Shown here: in pieces, positions 35,690-44,207 of the stretch
Layout: every line of letters starts with the position of its first letter
Position numbering within the stretch: position 1 is the first letter of the stretch
Made by a program: the position numbers and the translations under genes
The notes under the pieces: model-generated
What the model was told of the DNA's origin: nothing
Database searches by the model: none
What the model saw: only the letters and a program-made list of their open reading frames with translations
Assembly: GCA_964512305.1 (NCBI GenBank)
Contig: CAZEIW010000026.1
Span: 9,562-73,561 of the forward strand
DNA: 64,000 bases
Reading direction: 5' to 3'
Origin: CAZEIW01 sp964512305
GTDB lineage: Bacteria; Pseudomonadota; Gammaproteobacteria; Burkholderiales; Burkholderiaceae_F

Positions 35690-36391
35690 ATGCCGCTCCA
35701 CATCGGCATCGCCGGCTGTTCCGCGGAGGGCGCGGCCCTGTGTTATCGGACCATCTGTGTCGAAGGCGCCCGCATTCTCGGTGCGCACGCGCATCCCGAG
35801 GTCTCGATGCACACGCCCTCGTTCGCCGACTACATGGAATTCATCTACCGCGGCGACTGGCAGGGCGTGGGGGGGCTGATGCTCGCCTCGGCCGGCAAGC
35901 TCGCGAAAATCGGCGCCGATTTCGTGATCTGCCCCGACAACACGATCCACCAGGCGCTGCCGTTCGTGGAGCCGCGGTCGCCGCTGCCGTGGCTGCACAT
36001 CGCCGAGGTCGTCGCCGCCCAGGCCGTCGGCTGCGGGTTCCGGCGGGTCGGCCTGACAGGCACGCGGTGGCTCGTCGACGGTCCGGTCTATCCGGCAAAG
36101 CTCGCGGCGCGCGGGATCGAAGTCGTTCGCCCCGACGATGCCGAGCGCGACGAGATCAACCGGATCATCATGGAAGAACTCGTCTATGGCGTCTTCAAGC
36201 CCGAGGCGGTTGCCTGCCTGCGGCGCGTGATCGGGCGCATGAAGCAGGTAGGCTGCGACGCGGTCGTGCTCGGCTGCACCGAGATCCCGTTGATCATCAA
36301 CGACGGGAATTCGCCGCTGCCGACGCTCGATTCGACGCGCCTGCTCGCGCGCGCGGCGCTGCAAAGGGCGGTGCAAACGCCGCCCAACTGA
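35690..36391 (+). CDS. aspartate/glutamate racemase family protein
   Basis: A 233-residue member of the Asp/Glu/hydantoin racemase superfamily. The two catalytic-cysteine regions are VICPDNTIHQALPFVE (first Cys about residue 82) and VLGCTEIPLII (second Cys about residue 200), which abstract and return the alpha proton from opposite faces. Both cysteines are present, so it should be active. Substrate is not fixed by sequence: aspartate, glutamate or a small hydroxy/amino acid. No cell-wall genes adjoin it, so it is not assigned as murI. Confidence 0.88.
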   Translation: MPLHIGIAGCSAEGAALCYRTICVEGARILGAHAHPEVSMHTPSFADYMEFIYRGDWQGVGGLMLASAGKLAKIGADFVICPDNTIHQALPFVEPRSPLPWLHIAEVVAAQAVGCGFRRVGLTGTRWLVDGPVYPAKLAARGIEVVRPDDAERDEINRIIMEELVYGVFKPEAVACLRRVIGRMKQVGCDAVVLGCTEIPLIINDGNSPLPTLDSTRLLARAALQRAVQTPPN

Positions 36392-36400
36392 CCGCGCCTG

Positions 36401-37501
36401 TCAGCGCGCGGCAGCGCCCGCGGCCGCAAGAGGACGCACGCGCGCGAGAAGCTCTCGCAGCAACCGCTCCGGCATGGCCCACACCGCGAAGTGGCCTCCG
36501 CCCTCGAGCAGGACGAATTCCTTGCGCGGCGCCTCGATGCGGTCGAAGTACTCCCTCGCGAGCGGCGCCGGGGTGATCATGTCCTCCGACCCCTGGAAGA
36601 AGAAGACCGGGATCTCGAACCGCAGGTCCTGCGATTCCAGGTCGGTCGACAGCATCGCCTGGTATAGCGACCAGGTCGGAACCCGCGTGAAGCCGCGGAT
36701 GCGGTTGTACAGATCCCACAGCGAGTGGTTCGGGGCCCTGAAGGCGAGCCTGCCGAGCTCCGATTCGGCCATCCGGTCCGACGCCGGAGCGTACGCCCCG
36801 AGGTATCGGAAGTAGGTGGCGACCTTGTCCATGCCGTCGAACGGGGGCGCGCCGATCTTCTCGAGTTCATCCAGTGCGCGGCTGTCGTGGGCCTCGCGCG
36901 CCTTGCGCAGCACGTCCGTGTAGCCGGACTGCAGGCTTGCCGGCATGCTGCTGACCTGCCCCGTCCCCACGTACGCGAGGAACAGGTCCGGCCTTCGCCT
37001 TGCCATATCGACGCCGAGGATCGACCCCCAGGAGTGCCCAAGCAGGACGATCCTGTCCTGATGCAGATGCCGGCGCAGATACTCCGCGACCTCGATGCCG
37101 TCGTCGGCCATGCGCCGGATCGACATCGTGGCGGCGACCGGGTCGCCCGTCGACTCCAGGGTCTTGCCTGCGCCGCGCTGGTCCCATTGCACCACGGTGA
37201 ACTGCGCCTCCCAGGGCTGGAAGAGCGCGGTCAGGGGCGTCCAGGTGCCTCCGGGTCCGCCGTGCAGGCACAGCAGAATCGGGTTGCGGCGGTCCTGCCC
37301 GCGGATTTCGATCCACTGGTCGATACCGCCGATCCTCACGTACATCGACTCCTCGATGCCGTCGGGAGCGTGGATTGCCAGGGTCCGTGCGGTGTCGTGC
37401 TGCAGGTACGCGCGCAAGCCCAGCAGCGCGACGATCGCCGCCGCGATCAGGGCCAGCACGCCCAGCAGGAGGAACTTCGCGAACCTGCCGACTCGACGCA
37501 C
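36401..37501 (-). CDS. membrane-anchored alpha/beta hydrolase
   Basis: A roughly 366-residue hydrolase with an N-terminal membrane anchor (FAKFLLLGVLALIAAAIVALL). The catalytic domain has the oxyanion loop LCLHGGPGGTWTP, the nucleophile elbow GHSWGS, an acid in FFFQGSEDMITP and His in EGGGHFAVW. HGGPG and GHSWG suggest the proline-iminopeptidase branch (peptidase S33). It follows the nitrile hydratase genes on the same strand. The start is uncertain: GTG 37501 avoids overlap, while ATG 37606 would overlap the previous gene by 83 bases; neither has a clear ribosome site. Confidence 0.82.
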   Translation of the reverse strand: MRRVGRFAKFLLLGVLALIAAAIVALLGLRAYLQHDTARTLAIHAPDGIEESMYVRIGGIDQWIEIRGQDRRNPILLCLHGGPGGTWTPLTALFQPWEAQFTVVQWDQRGAGKTLESTGDPVAATMSIRRMADDGIEVAEYLRRHLHQDRIVLLGHSWGSILGVDMARRRPDLFLAYVGTGQVSSMPASLQSGYTDVLRKAREAHDSRALDELEKIGAPPFDGMDKVATYFRYLGAYAPASDRMAESELGRLAFRAPNHSLWDLYNRIRGFTRVPTWSLYQAMLSTDLESQDLRFEIPVFFFQGSEDMITPAPLAREYFDRIEAPRKEFVLLEGGGHFAVWAMPERLLRELLARVRPLAAAGAAAR

Positions 37502-37523
37502 GCGTGGCGACTCGTGTCGGCGC

Positions 37524-37889
37524 TCAGGCCTCGAAATCGCCGGGCTGAAGCTCGATTGGCCGGCCGTGCGGCGTGCGTGCTGCCGCGCGGCTCCATGCCC
37601 GTTCATGCGCGGACAGCTCGGCCCCGGACGCGGCGCCCTTCGCCGCGACGAGGGTCTCGAGCGCGGACATCCAATGGCGGTAGTAGCTGCCCGCGGACTC
37701 CGCTTCGCCGGCGTCGCGGGCCTTCGCGATCTGTGCTGCGAGCGCCCGCGTCCATTCCGGCCATGTATAAAGGCCGCGCTCGTACAACGCGACCGCGGTG
37801 GCGAACGCCTGCGCCTCCCAGGGCTCGCTGAACACCGGGCCTTCGCCGTCCCGGGGCTGCCCAGGCAGCCCCGAAGGCAGGCCGCTCAC
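37524..37889 (-). CDS. nitrile hydratase accessory protein
   Basis: A 121-residue protein homologous to the N-terminal part of the nitrile hydratase beta subunit: VFSEPWEAQAFATAVALYERG and TWPEWTRALAAQI are diagnostic. Such proteins act as metallochaperones that help load cobalt into the alpha subunit, or swap with it during maturation. The GTG start overlaps the beta-subunit stop (GTGA), giving tight translational coupling. It is the third gene of the cluster. Confidence 0.88.
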   Translation of the reverse strand: MSGLPSGLPGQPRDGEGPVFSEPWEAQAFATAVALYERGLYTWPEWTRALAAQIAKARDAGEAESAGSYYRHWMSALETLVAAKGAASGAELSAHERAWSRAAARTPHGRPIELQPGDFEA

Positions 37890-38548
37890 GGAACCCGCTC
37901 CAGGTACGGCTCCCACGCGTCGATCGCGACGCTCGAGCCGTGCGGCGCCTCACCCCCCCACAGCTCGCGCCCATCGAAGACGACCGAGTAGAGCCACTGC
38001 GGCTGCTCGCCCAGCCCCTGTGCGTTCGCGTCGGCGAAGACGTGCGCGCCGTGAACCCGTTCGATCCGGCCGATCTTTCCCCGCGCATAGCCCGGCAGCC
38101 GGGTATGGTGCGGCACCTCGAACGAGCGTGCCCGCACGCGTTCGCCAACCGAGAAGCGCGGCGGTGCCGTCGCCGCACGCTCGGTCGGCGCGCCCTTCTC
38201 CAGCACCGATGCGACCTGGGCGGCCCGAAGCACACGCGGCAGCGGCCGCGGCGGATGCAGCATGCGACCCGCCGCGACCTCGTCGTCCGCGACGAGGCCG
38301 CGCACGGCGAGGAGCCGGTGCATGCCCAGGATCCATTTTTCGTAATAGGTGAGCGAGGCGTATTCGGGCAGCGTTTCTCGCGCGCTGCGGCTCATATCGA
38401 GGTTCCAGGCGCCGGTCGCGCCCATCGCCACGGTCAGGGCCAGCGCGCTGCGCTCCCAATCGGCATGAAACGGGATGTCGTCCGGTGCGGGCACGACATG
38501 CCCGTGGCCGGACTGCCCGCCGAGGTCGGCATGAGAGCGGTAGCTCAC
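37886..38548 (-). CDS. nthB: nitrile hydratase beta subunit
   Basis: A 220-residue beta subunit. The N-terminal helical part has DLGGQSGHGHVV, WERSALALTVAMGATGAWN and SLTYYEKWILGMHRLL; the C-terminal SH3-like barrel has FSVGERVRARSFEVPHHTRLPGYARGK (in two pieces) and VVFDGRELWG. It packs on alpha to form the active site that hydrates nitriles to amides. Its start overlaps the alpha stop by four bases (ATGA). Confidence 0.95.
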   Translation of the reverse strand: MSYRSHADLGGQSGHGHVVPAPDDIPFHADWERSALALTVAMGATGAWNLDMSRSARETLPEYASLTYYEKWILGMHRLLAVRGLVADDEVAAGRMLHPPRPLPRVLRAAQVASVLEKGAPTERAATAPPRFSVGERVRARSFEVPHHTRLPGYARGKIGRIERVHGAHVFADANAQGLGEQPQWLYSVVFDGRELWGGEAPHGSSVAIDAWEPYLERVP

Positions 38549-39168
38549 CGGGAACTCGCCGGCGTTCTCGGCAGCCCGGTGCCGATCATCGAATCGCGCG
38601 TGACGAGCGCCGCCAGTTCATCCTCGCCCATGCCCTCCGTGCCGGACGGGCGCTGCGGGATCACGAGGTAGCGCACCTCGGCGGTCGAGTCCCAGACCCG
38701 GATCTGCATCGCGTCCGGAAGTGCCACGCCGAAATCCCTCAGGACCCCGCGCGGATCCTTCACTGCGCGGGCGCGGTACGCTGCGCTCTTGTACCAGGCC
38801 GGAGGCAGGCCCAGCACCGGCCACGGATAGCAGCTGCAAAGCGTGCACACGACCATGTTGTGGCGCGACTCCGTGTTCTCCACGGCGACCATGTGCTCGC
38901 CCTGGCGCCCCGTGTACCCGAGCGAGGCGATCGCGGCAGTCGCGTCGGCCAGCAGCCAGTCACGAAAGGACGGGTCGATCCACGCCCGGGCGACCACGCG
39001 GGCGCCGTTGCGCGGGCCGATCTTCGTCTCGTAGGCGTCGATCACCGCGTCGAGCGCCGCCGGATCGATGTAGCCCTTTTGCACGAGCACCGTTTGCAGC
39101 GCGCGCACGCGCAGGTCCATGTCGCCGAGCTCGCTGCGTTCGCCGCCGTGATCGTGGCCGTGCGCCAT
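38545..39168 (-). CDS. nthA: nitrile hydratase alpha subunit, cobalt type
   Basis: A 207-residue alpha subunit. The metal-binding claw VCTLCSCYPWP is at residues 107-117, with Cys108, Cys111, Ser112 and Cys113 as ligands. Threonine between the first two cysteines (CTLCSC) is the cobalt-type form; iron-type enzymes have Ser there. Other family parts: ARVVARAWIDPSFRDWLL, RAVKDPRGVLRDFG and VRYLVIPQRPSGTEG. The enzyme hydrates nitriles to amides. The gene lies 56 bases after ntrC, same strand, so nitrogen-dependent read-through is possible. No amidase is visible nearby. Confidence 0.95.
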   Translation of the reverse strand: MAHGHDHGGERSELGDMDLRVRALQTVLVQKGYIDPAALDAVIDAYETKIGPRNGARVVARAWIDPSFRDWLLADATAAIASLGYTGRQGEHMVAVENTESRHNMVVCTLCSCYPWPVLGLPPAWYKSAAYRARAVKDPRGVLRDFGVALPDAMQIRVWDSTAEVRYLVIPQRPSGTEGMGEDELAALVTRDSMIGTGLPRTPASSR

Positions 39169-39224
39169 GGCCCGGATGTTAGGCTGCAGGCATTCTTTTC
39201 GGCAATTGCCAACTGCCGTTCCGG

Positions 39225-40688
39225 TCAATCCTCCAGGTGCAGATCCTGGATCTTGCGCGTGATCGTGTTGCGGCCCAGACCGAGGCGGCCCGCGGCCTCG
39301 ATCCGGCGGCCGTGGGTGTGGCCGAGCGCGGTGCGGATCACGGTCGCCTCGAAGTCGCGCGTCAGCGAATCCATGATGGCTTCGTCGCCGCCGCTCAGCC
39401 TGCGCTGCACTTCTCGCGCCAGCGAGCCGCGCCAGTCTTCGGCGGGCTTTGCCTGGCCGGCGCCGGCCTCCGGAACAGGTCCGGACGCCGCGGCGGCCGC
39501 GCCTGGCGCGCCAGCCGCGCCGAGCTCCGGCATCGATTCCTGCCGCAGCTCGATCGGCAGGTCGTCGACCCGCACCCATTGCGCCGGAGCGAGGACGGTC
39601 AGCCAGTGGCACAGGTTCTCGAGCTGGCGCACGTTGCCGGGAAACGGCAGCGCGCAGATCAGCTGCAGCGCCTCGGGCGTCAGGCGCTTGGGCTCGACGC
39701 CGAGCTCGCGCGCGCTGCGGGCGAGGAAGTGGCGCGCCAGCATCGGGATGTCCTCGCGCCGCTCGCGCAGCGGGGGCAGCCGCAGCCGGATCACGTTGAG
39801 CCGGTGGAACAGGTCCTCGCGGAACAGGCCCTGGCGCACGCGCTCGTCGAGGTTCTGGTGCGTGGCCGCGATCACCCGCACGTCGGCCTTCAGCGGCTGG
39901 TGGCCGCCGACCCGGTAGAAGAAGCCGTCGGACAGCACCCTTAGAAGCCGCGTCTGCAACTCGGCGGGCATGTCGCCGATCTCGTCCAGGAACAGCGTGC
40001 CGCCCTCGGCCTGCTCGAAGCGCCCGCGCCGCATCGCCTGCGCGCCGGTGAAGGCGCCGCGCTCGTGGCCGAACAGCTCGGACTCGAGCAGGTCGCGCGG
40101 GATCGCCGCCATGTTCAGCGCGATGAATGGCCGCGCCGAGCGCGCGCTGTGGCGATGCAGCGCCCGTGCCACGACTTCCTTGCCGCTGCCCGACTCGCCC
40201 GTGATCAGCACGGTCACGCTGGACTGCGACAGGCGGCCGATGGCGCGGAAGACCTCGTGCATCGCCGGCGCCTGGCCGAGGATCTCGGGCACCTCGGCGG
40301 GAGCCTCGTCGGCGCCGTCCTCGCGCTGGCTTTCGTCGACGGCGCGCCGGATCAGCTCGACCGCCTTGTCGACGTCGAAAGGCTTGGGCAGGTATTCGAA
40401 CGCGCCGCCCTGGAACGCCGATACCGCGCTCTCGAGGTCCGAATAGGCGGTCATGATGATGACCGGCAGGCTGGGATGGCGCTGCTTGACGGTCTGCAGC
40501 AGCTCGATCCCGCCCAGACCCGGCATCCGGATGTCGGACACCAGCACCTGCGGCGCCTCGGTTTCGAGCGCGTTCAGGACTTCCTGCGCGGCGCCGAAGG
40601 CCTTGCAGGGAAGGTTGGCCCGCTCGAGCGCCTTCTCGAGCACCCAGCGGATCGAGCGGTCGTCGTCGACGATCCAGATCGGTTTCAT
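39225..40688 (-). CDS. ntrC: nitrogen regulation response regulator NtrC
   Basis: A 487-residue sigma-54 activator. The receiver domain (IWIVDDDRSIRWVLEKAL) has the phospho-Asp at residue 52. The AAA+ domain shows Walker A GESGSGKE, the sigma-54-contact loop GAFTGA and Walker B GGTLFLDEIGDMP. The Fis-type helix-turn-helix (EAAGRLGLGRNTITRKIQDL) ends the protein. It would bind the two sites seen upstream of glnA. It begins 25 bases after ntrB, forming the ntrBC pair. Confidence 0.96.
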   Translation of the reverse strand: MKPIWIVDDDRSIRWVLEKALERANLPCKAFGAAQEVLNALETEAPQVLVSDIRMPGLGGIELLQTVKQRHPSLPVIIMTAYSDLESAVSAFQGGAFEYLPKPFDVDKAVELIRRAVDESQREDGADEAPAEVPEILGQAPAMHEVFRAIGRLSQSSVTVLITGESGSGKEVVARALHRHSARSARPFIALNMAAIPRDLLESELFGHERGAFTGAQAMRRGRFEQAEGGTLFLDEIGDMPAELQTRLLRVLSDGFFYRVGGHQPLKADVRVIAATHQNLDERVRQGLFREDLFHRLNVIRLRLPPLRERREDIPMLARHFLARSARELGVEPKRLTPEALQLICALPFPGNVRQLENLCHWLTVLAPAQWVRVDDLPIELRQESMPELGAAGAPGAAAAASGPVPEAGAGQAKPAEDWRGSLAREVQRRLSGGDEAIMDSLTRDFEATVIRTALGHTHGRRIEAAGRLGLGRNTITRKIQDLHLED

Positions 40689-40713
40689 TGTCTCATCTGA
40701 CGGCAGCGTTTCC

Positions 40714-41805
40714 TCATTTCAGCGGCAGCAGAACCCTGAACTCCGTGCGGCCAGGCAGGCTCTCGAATTCGATCATGCCTCCGTTCTGGTGCACGTAGTC
40801 CTGGGCCAGCGAAAGCCCGAGGCCGCTGCCTCCCTGGCGCCCGCTCACCAGCGGATCGAAGATGCGTTCCCTCAGCTCCTCCGGGATCCCCGGACCGTTG
40901 TCTACGACACGCAAGTCCAATGCCAGCCGGCAATGGCGTCGCGCAAATGTCACCTGGCGCGCCACCCGCGTGCGGATCTCGATCTTCGCGTCGCCGGCAT
41001 GGATCCGCTCCGACACGGCCTGCGCGGCATTGCGGACGATGTTGAGCAGCGCCTGGATCAGCTGTTCGCGGTCGCCGCGGAAGTTCGGCACCGAGGCGTC
41101 GTAGTCCCGCGCAACCACCAGCCCGACCGGATACTCGGCCATGATCACCGCGCGCACCCGCTCGCACACCTCGTGCACGTTGACGTCGGCAACCACGCGC
41201 GGGCCCCGAAAGGGCGTCAGCACGCGGTCGACCAGCGCCTGCAGCCGGTCGGCCTCGGAGATGATCACGCGCGTGAACTCGCGCTGCTCGCCGGCGCGCA
41301 GCTCGGCCTCGAGAAGTTGCGCCGCGCCGCGGATGCCGCCGAGCGGGTTCTTTATTTCGTGCGCCAGGTTGCGCAGCAGGCGCCGGTTCGCCTCGCCCAT
41401 GTCGAGCTGGCGCTCCTCGCGGCTGACCTTGAGCTGCTGTTCGACCTCGGCCAGTTCCAGGACCAGCGGGACGTCGGCCTCGTACGAAGCCGTCGCCGTC
41501 GCCTGCACCGGCAGGGGCTCGCGCAGCGGGCGGCGGACCGCAAGCAGCTGGCGGCGCTGCCCGAACGCGTTGGCGCGGGCCTCGGCGACCAGTTGATCGA
41601 TCGCGGCCGCCTGGACGAAAAGCGCGCGCGCGGGCTGGCCCTCGAGCATGCGCCGCGACACTTCGAGGGTGGCCTCGGCGGCCTGGTTGGCGAAGCGCAC
41701 CCGGCCCTGCGCATCGACCAGAAGCACGGCGGTCGAAAGCAGGTCGAGCTCGAAGTGGTCCGGGCCGTCCGCCGGCGTGCGCGCGGCGGGCCTTGTCGGG
41801 GTCAT
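40714..41805 (-). CDS. ntrB: nitrogen regulation sensor kinase NtrB
   Basis: A 363-residue soluble histidine kinase/phosphatase. An N-terminal PAS-like part (TAVLLVDAQGRVRFANQAAE) leads to the dimerisation helix with phospho-His149 (LRNLAHEIKNPLGGIRGA) and an ATPase domain with N-box NIVRNAAQAV, G1 VVDNGPGIP and G2 GGSGLGLSLAQDYV. It controls NtrC in answer to PII and glutamine. No membrane segments, as expected. Confidence 0.96.
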   Translation of the reverse strand: MTPTRPAARTPADGPDHFELDLLSTAVLLVDAQGRVRFANQAAEATLEVSRRMLEGQPARALFVQAAAIDQLVAEARANAFGQRRQLLAVRRPLREPLPVQATATASYEADVPLVLELAEVEQQLKVSREERQLDMGEANRRLLRNLAHEIKNPLGGIRGAAQLLEAELRAGEQREFTRVIISEADRLQALVDRVLTPFRGPRVVADVNVHEVCERVRAVIMAEYPVGLVVARDYDASVPNFRGDREQLIQALLNIVRNAAQAVSERIHAGDAKIEIRTRVARQVTFARRHCRLALDLRVVDNGPGIPEELRERIFDPLVSGRQGGSGLGLSLAQDYVHQNGGMIEFESLPGRTEFRVLLPLK

Positions 41806-41869
41806 GGGAGGGGGGCGCCCGCGGCGGCGCCGCGGCGCGCCGGGCTGCCGCCCGCGGACAGACGCCGGC

Positions 41870-42364
41870 TTAGTAGCGCGGCGGCGCCAGTTCCCGGCGC
41901 AGCGACGCGATGTTGTTCTCGGAGCGCTGGATGTCCTCGAGCAGGTGCTGGACGTGCTCCTGGTAGCGCTGCGATCCTGGGGATTCGTCCGCCGAAGGGG
42001 CGGGCTGGCCGTTGTTGAAATCCGTACGCAGGCGCGTCAGCCGCTCCTGCTCGGTGCGCAATTCCTCCTCGAGGATGCGCTTGCGATCGCCGTCTCGAAG
42101 GCGCTGGGTATCGCCGTCCACGCGCGGGAAGCTCGCCGGCGAAACGCCGCGCAGCTCGCTCGGCGCATTGGGCGCCGCCCGCGTCGGCGCGGGGCCCGGG
42201 ACGGTCGCCACGAGGCCGTCGACCCGCCGGCAACCCTTGCCGTTGCCGAGGTTCTGGTAGGTCTTGTGCCCCTCCTCGTCGACGCAGAGGTAGATGCTCT
42301 CGGACTGCGCGATCGCGCCGCCCGCTGCCAGGAGCCCGAAAACGAATAGCAATACGCGCCGCAT
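41870..42364 (-). CDS. DUF4124 protein between glnA and ntrB
   Basis: A 164-residue exported protein. Residues 1-20 form a signal peptide (LLFVFGLLAAGGAIAQ). A DUF4124 segment follows (IYLCVDEEGHKTYQNLGNGKGC with two cysteines), then a charged coiled-coil (EEELRTEQERLTRLR, HVQHLLEDIQRSENNIASLRREL). Such genes commonly occupy this spot in betaproteobacteria. Function unknown. ATG 42364 was chosen because it begins the signal peptide; the frame opens further upstream without support. Confidence 0.8.
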   Translation of the reverse strand: MRRVLLFVFGLLAAGGAIAQSESIYLCVDEEGHKTYQNLGNGKGCRRVDGLVATVPGPAPTRAAPNAPSELRGVSPASFPRVDGDTQRLRDGDRKRILEEELRTEQERLTRLRTDFNNGQPAPSADESPGSQRYQEHVQHLLEDIQRSENNIASLRRELAPPRY

Positions 42365-42489
42365 CGCCTTCCAACCAGGACCGTACCCTGAAGGCAGTGT
42401 ACGCCGGCACGACCGGCCCCAACATCCCGAATGGCGGCTCATCCGATTGCAATTCATCGCATCCGGGGCCGGTGAATCCGGTGCTCAAG

Positions 42490-42516
42490 AAAAAACGGGG
42501 CGGCAAGCCGCCCCGT
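42490..42516 (-). terminator. Rho-independent terminator of glnA
   Basis: On the minus strand a perfect ten-base stem (ACGGGGCGGC with GCCGCCCCGT) around a two-base loop region runs directly into six T residues (AAAAAA at 42490-42495 on the plus strand). It begins 22 bases after the glnA stop. It would separate glnA mRNA from the downstream DUF4124-ntrBC genes, leaving ntrBC mainly on its own promoter or on read-through. Confidence 0.92.
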
Positions 42517-42538
42517 TCCGCCGTACGGATGCGCTCGA

Positions 42539-43951
42539 TCACAGCCCGTAGTACATGTCGAATTCGATCGGGTGGGTCGTCATCCGGAAGCGCTGGACTT
42601 CTTCCATCTTCAGCGCGATGTACGCGTCGATCATGTCGTTGGTAAACACGCCGCCCCGGGTCAGGAACTCGCGGTCCTTGTCCAGAAGCTCGAGCGCCTG
42701 GTCGAGGCTGTGGCACACGTGCGGAACCTTCGCCGCCTCCTCGGGCTCGAGGTCGTACAGGTTCTTGTCGATCGGATCGCCGGGGTGGATCTTGTTCTGC
42801 ACGCCGTCGAGTCCCGCCATCAGCATCGCCGCGAACGCGAGGTACGGGTTGGTGGTCGGATCCGGGAAGCGCACCTCGACGCGACGCGCCTTCGGGCTCG
42901 ACACGTACGGGATCCGGCACGCCGCCGAACGGTTGCGGGCCGAATAGGCCAGGTTGATCGGCGCCTCGAAGCCCGGCACCAGCCGCTTGTACGAATTCGT
43001 CCCGGGGTTGGTGATCGCATTGAGCGACCGCGCGTGCTTGATGATGCCGCCGATGTAGTACAGCGCGAACTCGGACAGCCCGGAGTACAGGTTGCCGGCG
43101 AACAGGTTCTGGCCGTCCTTCCAGACCGACTGGTGCACGTGCATGCCGGAGCCGTTGTCGCCGACCAGCGGCTTGGGCATGAAGGTCGCGGTCTTGCCGT
43201 ACGAAGCGGCGACGTTCCAGATCGTGTATTTCAGGATCTGCATCCAGTCGGCGCGCTTGACGAGGCTGCTGAACTTCGTGCCGATCTCGTTCTGGCCCGC
43301 GGCGGCGACCTCGTGGTGGTGCACTTCGACTTCGACACCCTGCTGCTCGAGCAGCAGGCAGATCTCGGAGCGGATGTCCTGCAGCGAATCGGTCGGCGGG
43401 ACCGGGAAGTAGCCGCCCTTGACCGGCGGGCGATGCGCGAGGTTGCCGCCTTCGTACTCGATGCCGGTCGACCACGGCGCTTCCTCGGACTTGATCTTCA
43501 CGAACGAGCCCGACATGTCCGCGCCCCAGGTCACCGAGTCGAAAATGAAGAACTCGGGCTCGGGTCCGAAGTACGCGGTGTCACCCAGTCCGCTCGACTT
43601 CAGGTACGCCTCCGCGCGCCGGGCGAGCGAGCGCGGGTCGCGCTCATAGCCCTTCATGGTCATCGGCTCGAGCACGTCGCAAGTCAGGATCAGCGTGTTT
43701 TCTTCGCGAAACGGGTCCATCCGCGCCGAACCGGGGTCTGGCAGCAGCAGCATGTCGGAGGCTTCGATCCCCTTCCAACCTGCGATGGAAGATCCGTCGA
43801 ATGCGTGCCCTTCGGTGAACTTGTCCTCGCCGAAGGCTTTCACCGGTACGGAAACGTGCTGTTCCTTACCTTTGGTATCCGTAAAGCGCAGATCGACGAA
43901 CTTGACTTCATTGTCCGTGATCAGCTTCAACACGTCCTTGGCCGACGCCAT
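42539..43951 (-). CDS. glnA: glutamine synthetase, type I
   Basis: A 470-residue GS-I enzyme making glutamine from glutamate and ammonia. Key parts are FDGSSIAGWKGIEASDM, FIFDSVTWGADM, HVHQSVWKDGQNLFAG, NPGTNSYKRLVPGFEAP and the adenylylation loop KNLYDLEPEEAAKVP, where Tyr is the target of GlnE. That residue implies control by reversible adenylylation. The start has GAGGAGAA upstream. The promoter region carries a sigma-54 site and two NtrC sites, so transcription should rise under nitrogen limitation. Confidence 0.98.
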   Translation of the reverse strand: MASAKDVLKLITDNEVKFVDLRFTDTKGKEQHVSVPVKAFGEDKFTEGHAFDGSSIAGWKGIEASDMLLLPDPGSARMDPFREENTLILTCDVLEPMTMKGYERDPRSLARRAEAYLKSSGLGDTAYFGPEPEFFIFDSVTWGADMSGSFVKIKSEEAPWSTGIEYEGGNLAHRPPVKGGYFPVPPTDSLQDIRSEICLLLEQQGVEVEVHHHEVAAAGQNEIGTKFSSLVKRADWMQILKYTIWNVAASYGKTATFMPKPLVGDNGSGMHVHQSVWKDGQNLFAGNLYSGLSEFALYYIGGIIKHARSLNAITNPGTNSYKRLVPGFEAPINLAYSARNRSAACRIPYVSSPKARRVEVRFPDPTTNPYLAFAAMLMAGLDGVQNKIHPGDPIDKNLYDLEPEEAAKVPHVCHSLDQALELLDKDREFLTRGGVFTNDMIDAYIALKMEEVQRFRMTTHPIEFDMYYGL

Positions 43952-44035
43952 CGATGGTTCTCCTCAGGTCACAGGTGGTTATGAATTCCGTCCGGCAGGT
44001 ACGCTCGCAGGCCTCCCGCTCATCAAGAAGACGGA

Positions 44036-44053
44036 AAAGCACGAAGCATGCCG
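44036..44053 (-). promoter_or_regulatory. sigma-54 promoter of glnA
   Basis: Read on the minus strand, CGGCATGCTTCGTGCT has GG and GC exactly ten bases apart, the -24/-12 layout, and matches most of TGGCACG-N4-TTGC. It lies about 85 bases before the glnA start. Its distance from the two NtrC sites, about 100-150 bases, is typical for an enhancer-dependent promoter. Confidence 0.7.
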
Positions 44054-44153
44054 CGGTCGGATAGGTCTTGATCGTGCGGCGCACGATCGGCGTGCGCGCG
44101 GGGACTCAGCGTACCAGAACACCGAGGGCGTCCTCCTCGCGGGCCTCGATTAA

Positions 44154-44189
44154 TGCACAACGATGGTGCAAATGCACCACGATAGTGCG
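44154..44189 (-). promoter_or_regulatory. two NtrC binding sites upstream of glnA
   Basis: TGCACAACGATGGTGCA (44154-44170) is a full match to the NtrC dyad TGCAC-N7-GTGCA. TGCACCACGATAGTGCG (44173-44189) is a second copy with one end base different. Their centres are 19 bases apart, and they begin 19 bases past the hemW stop. NtrC~P bound here would act on the sigma-54 promoter. Confidence 0.88.
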
Positions 44190-44207
44190 GCCACGCTCTT
44201 GCATCTA

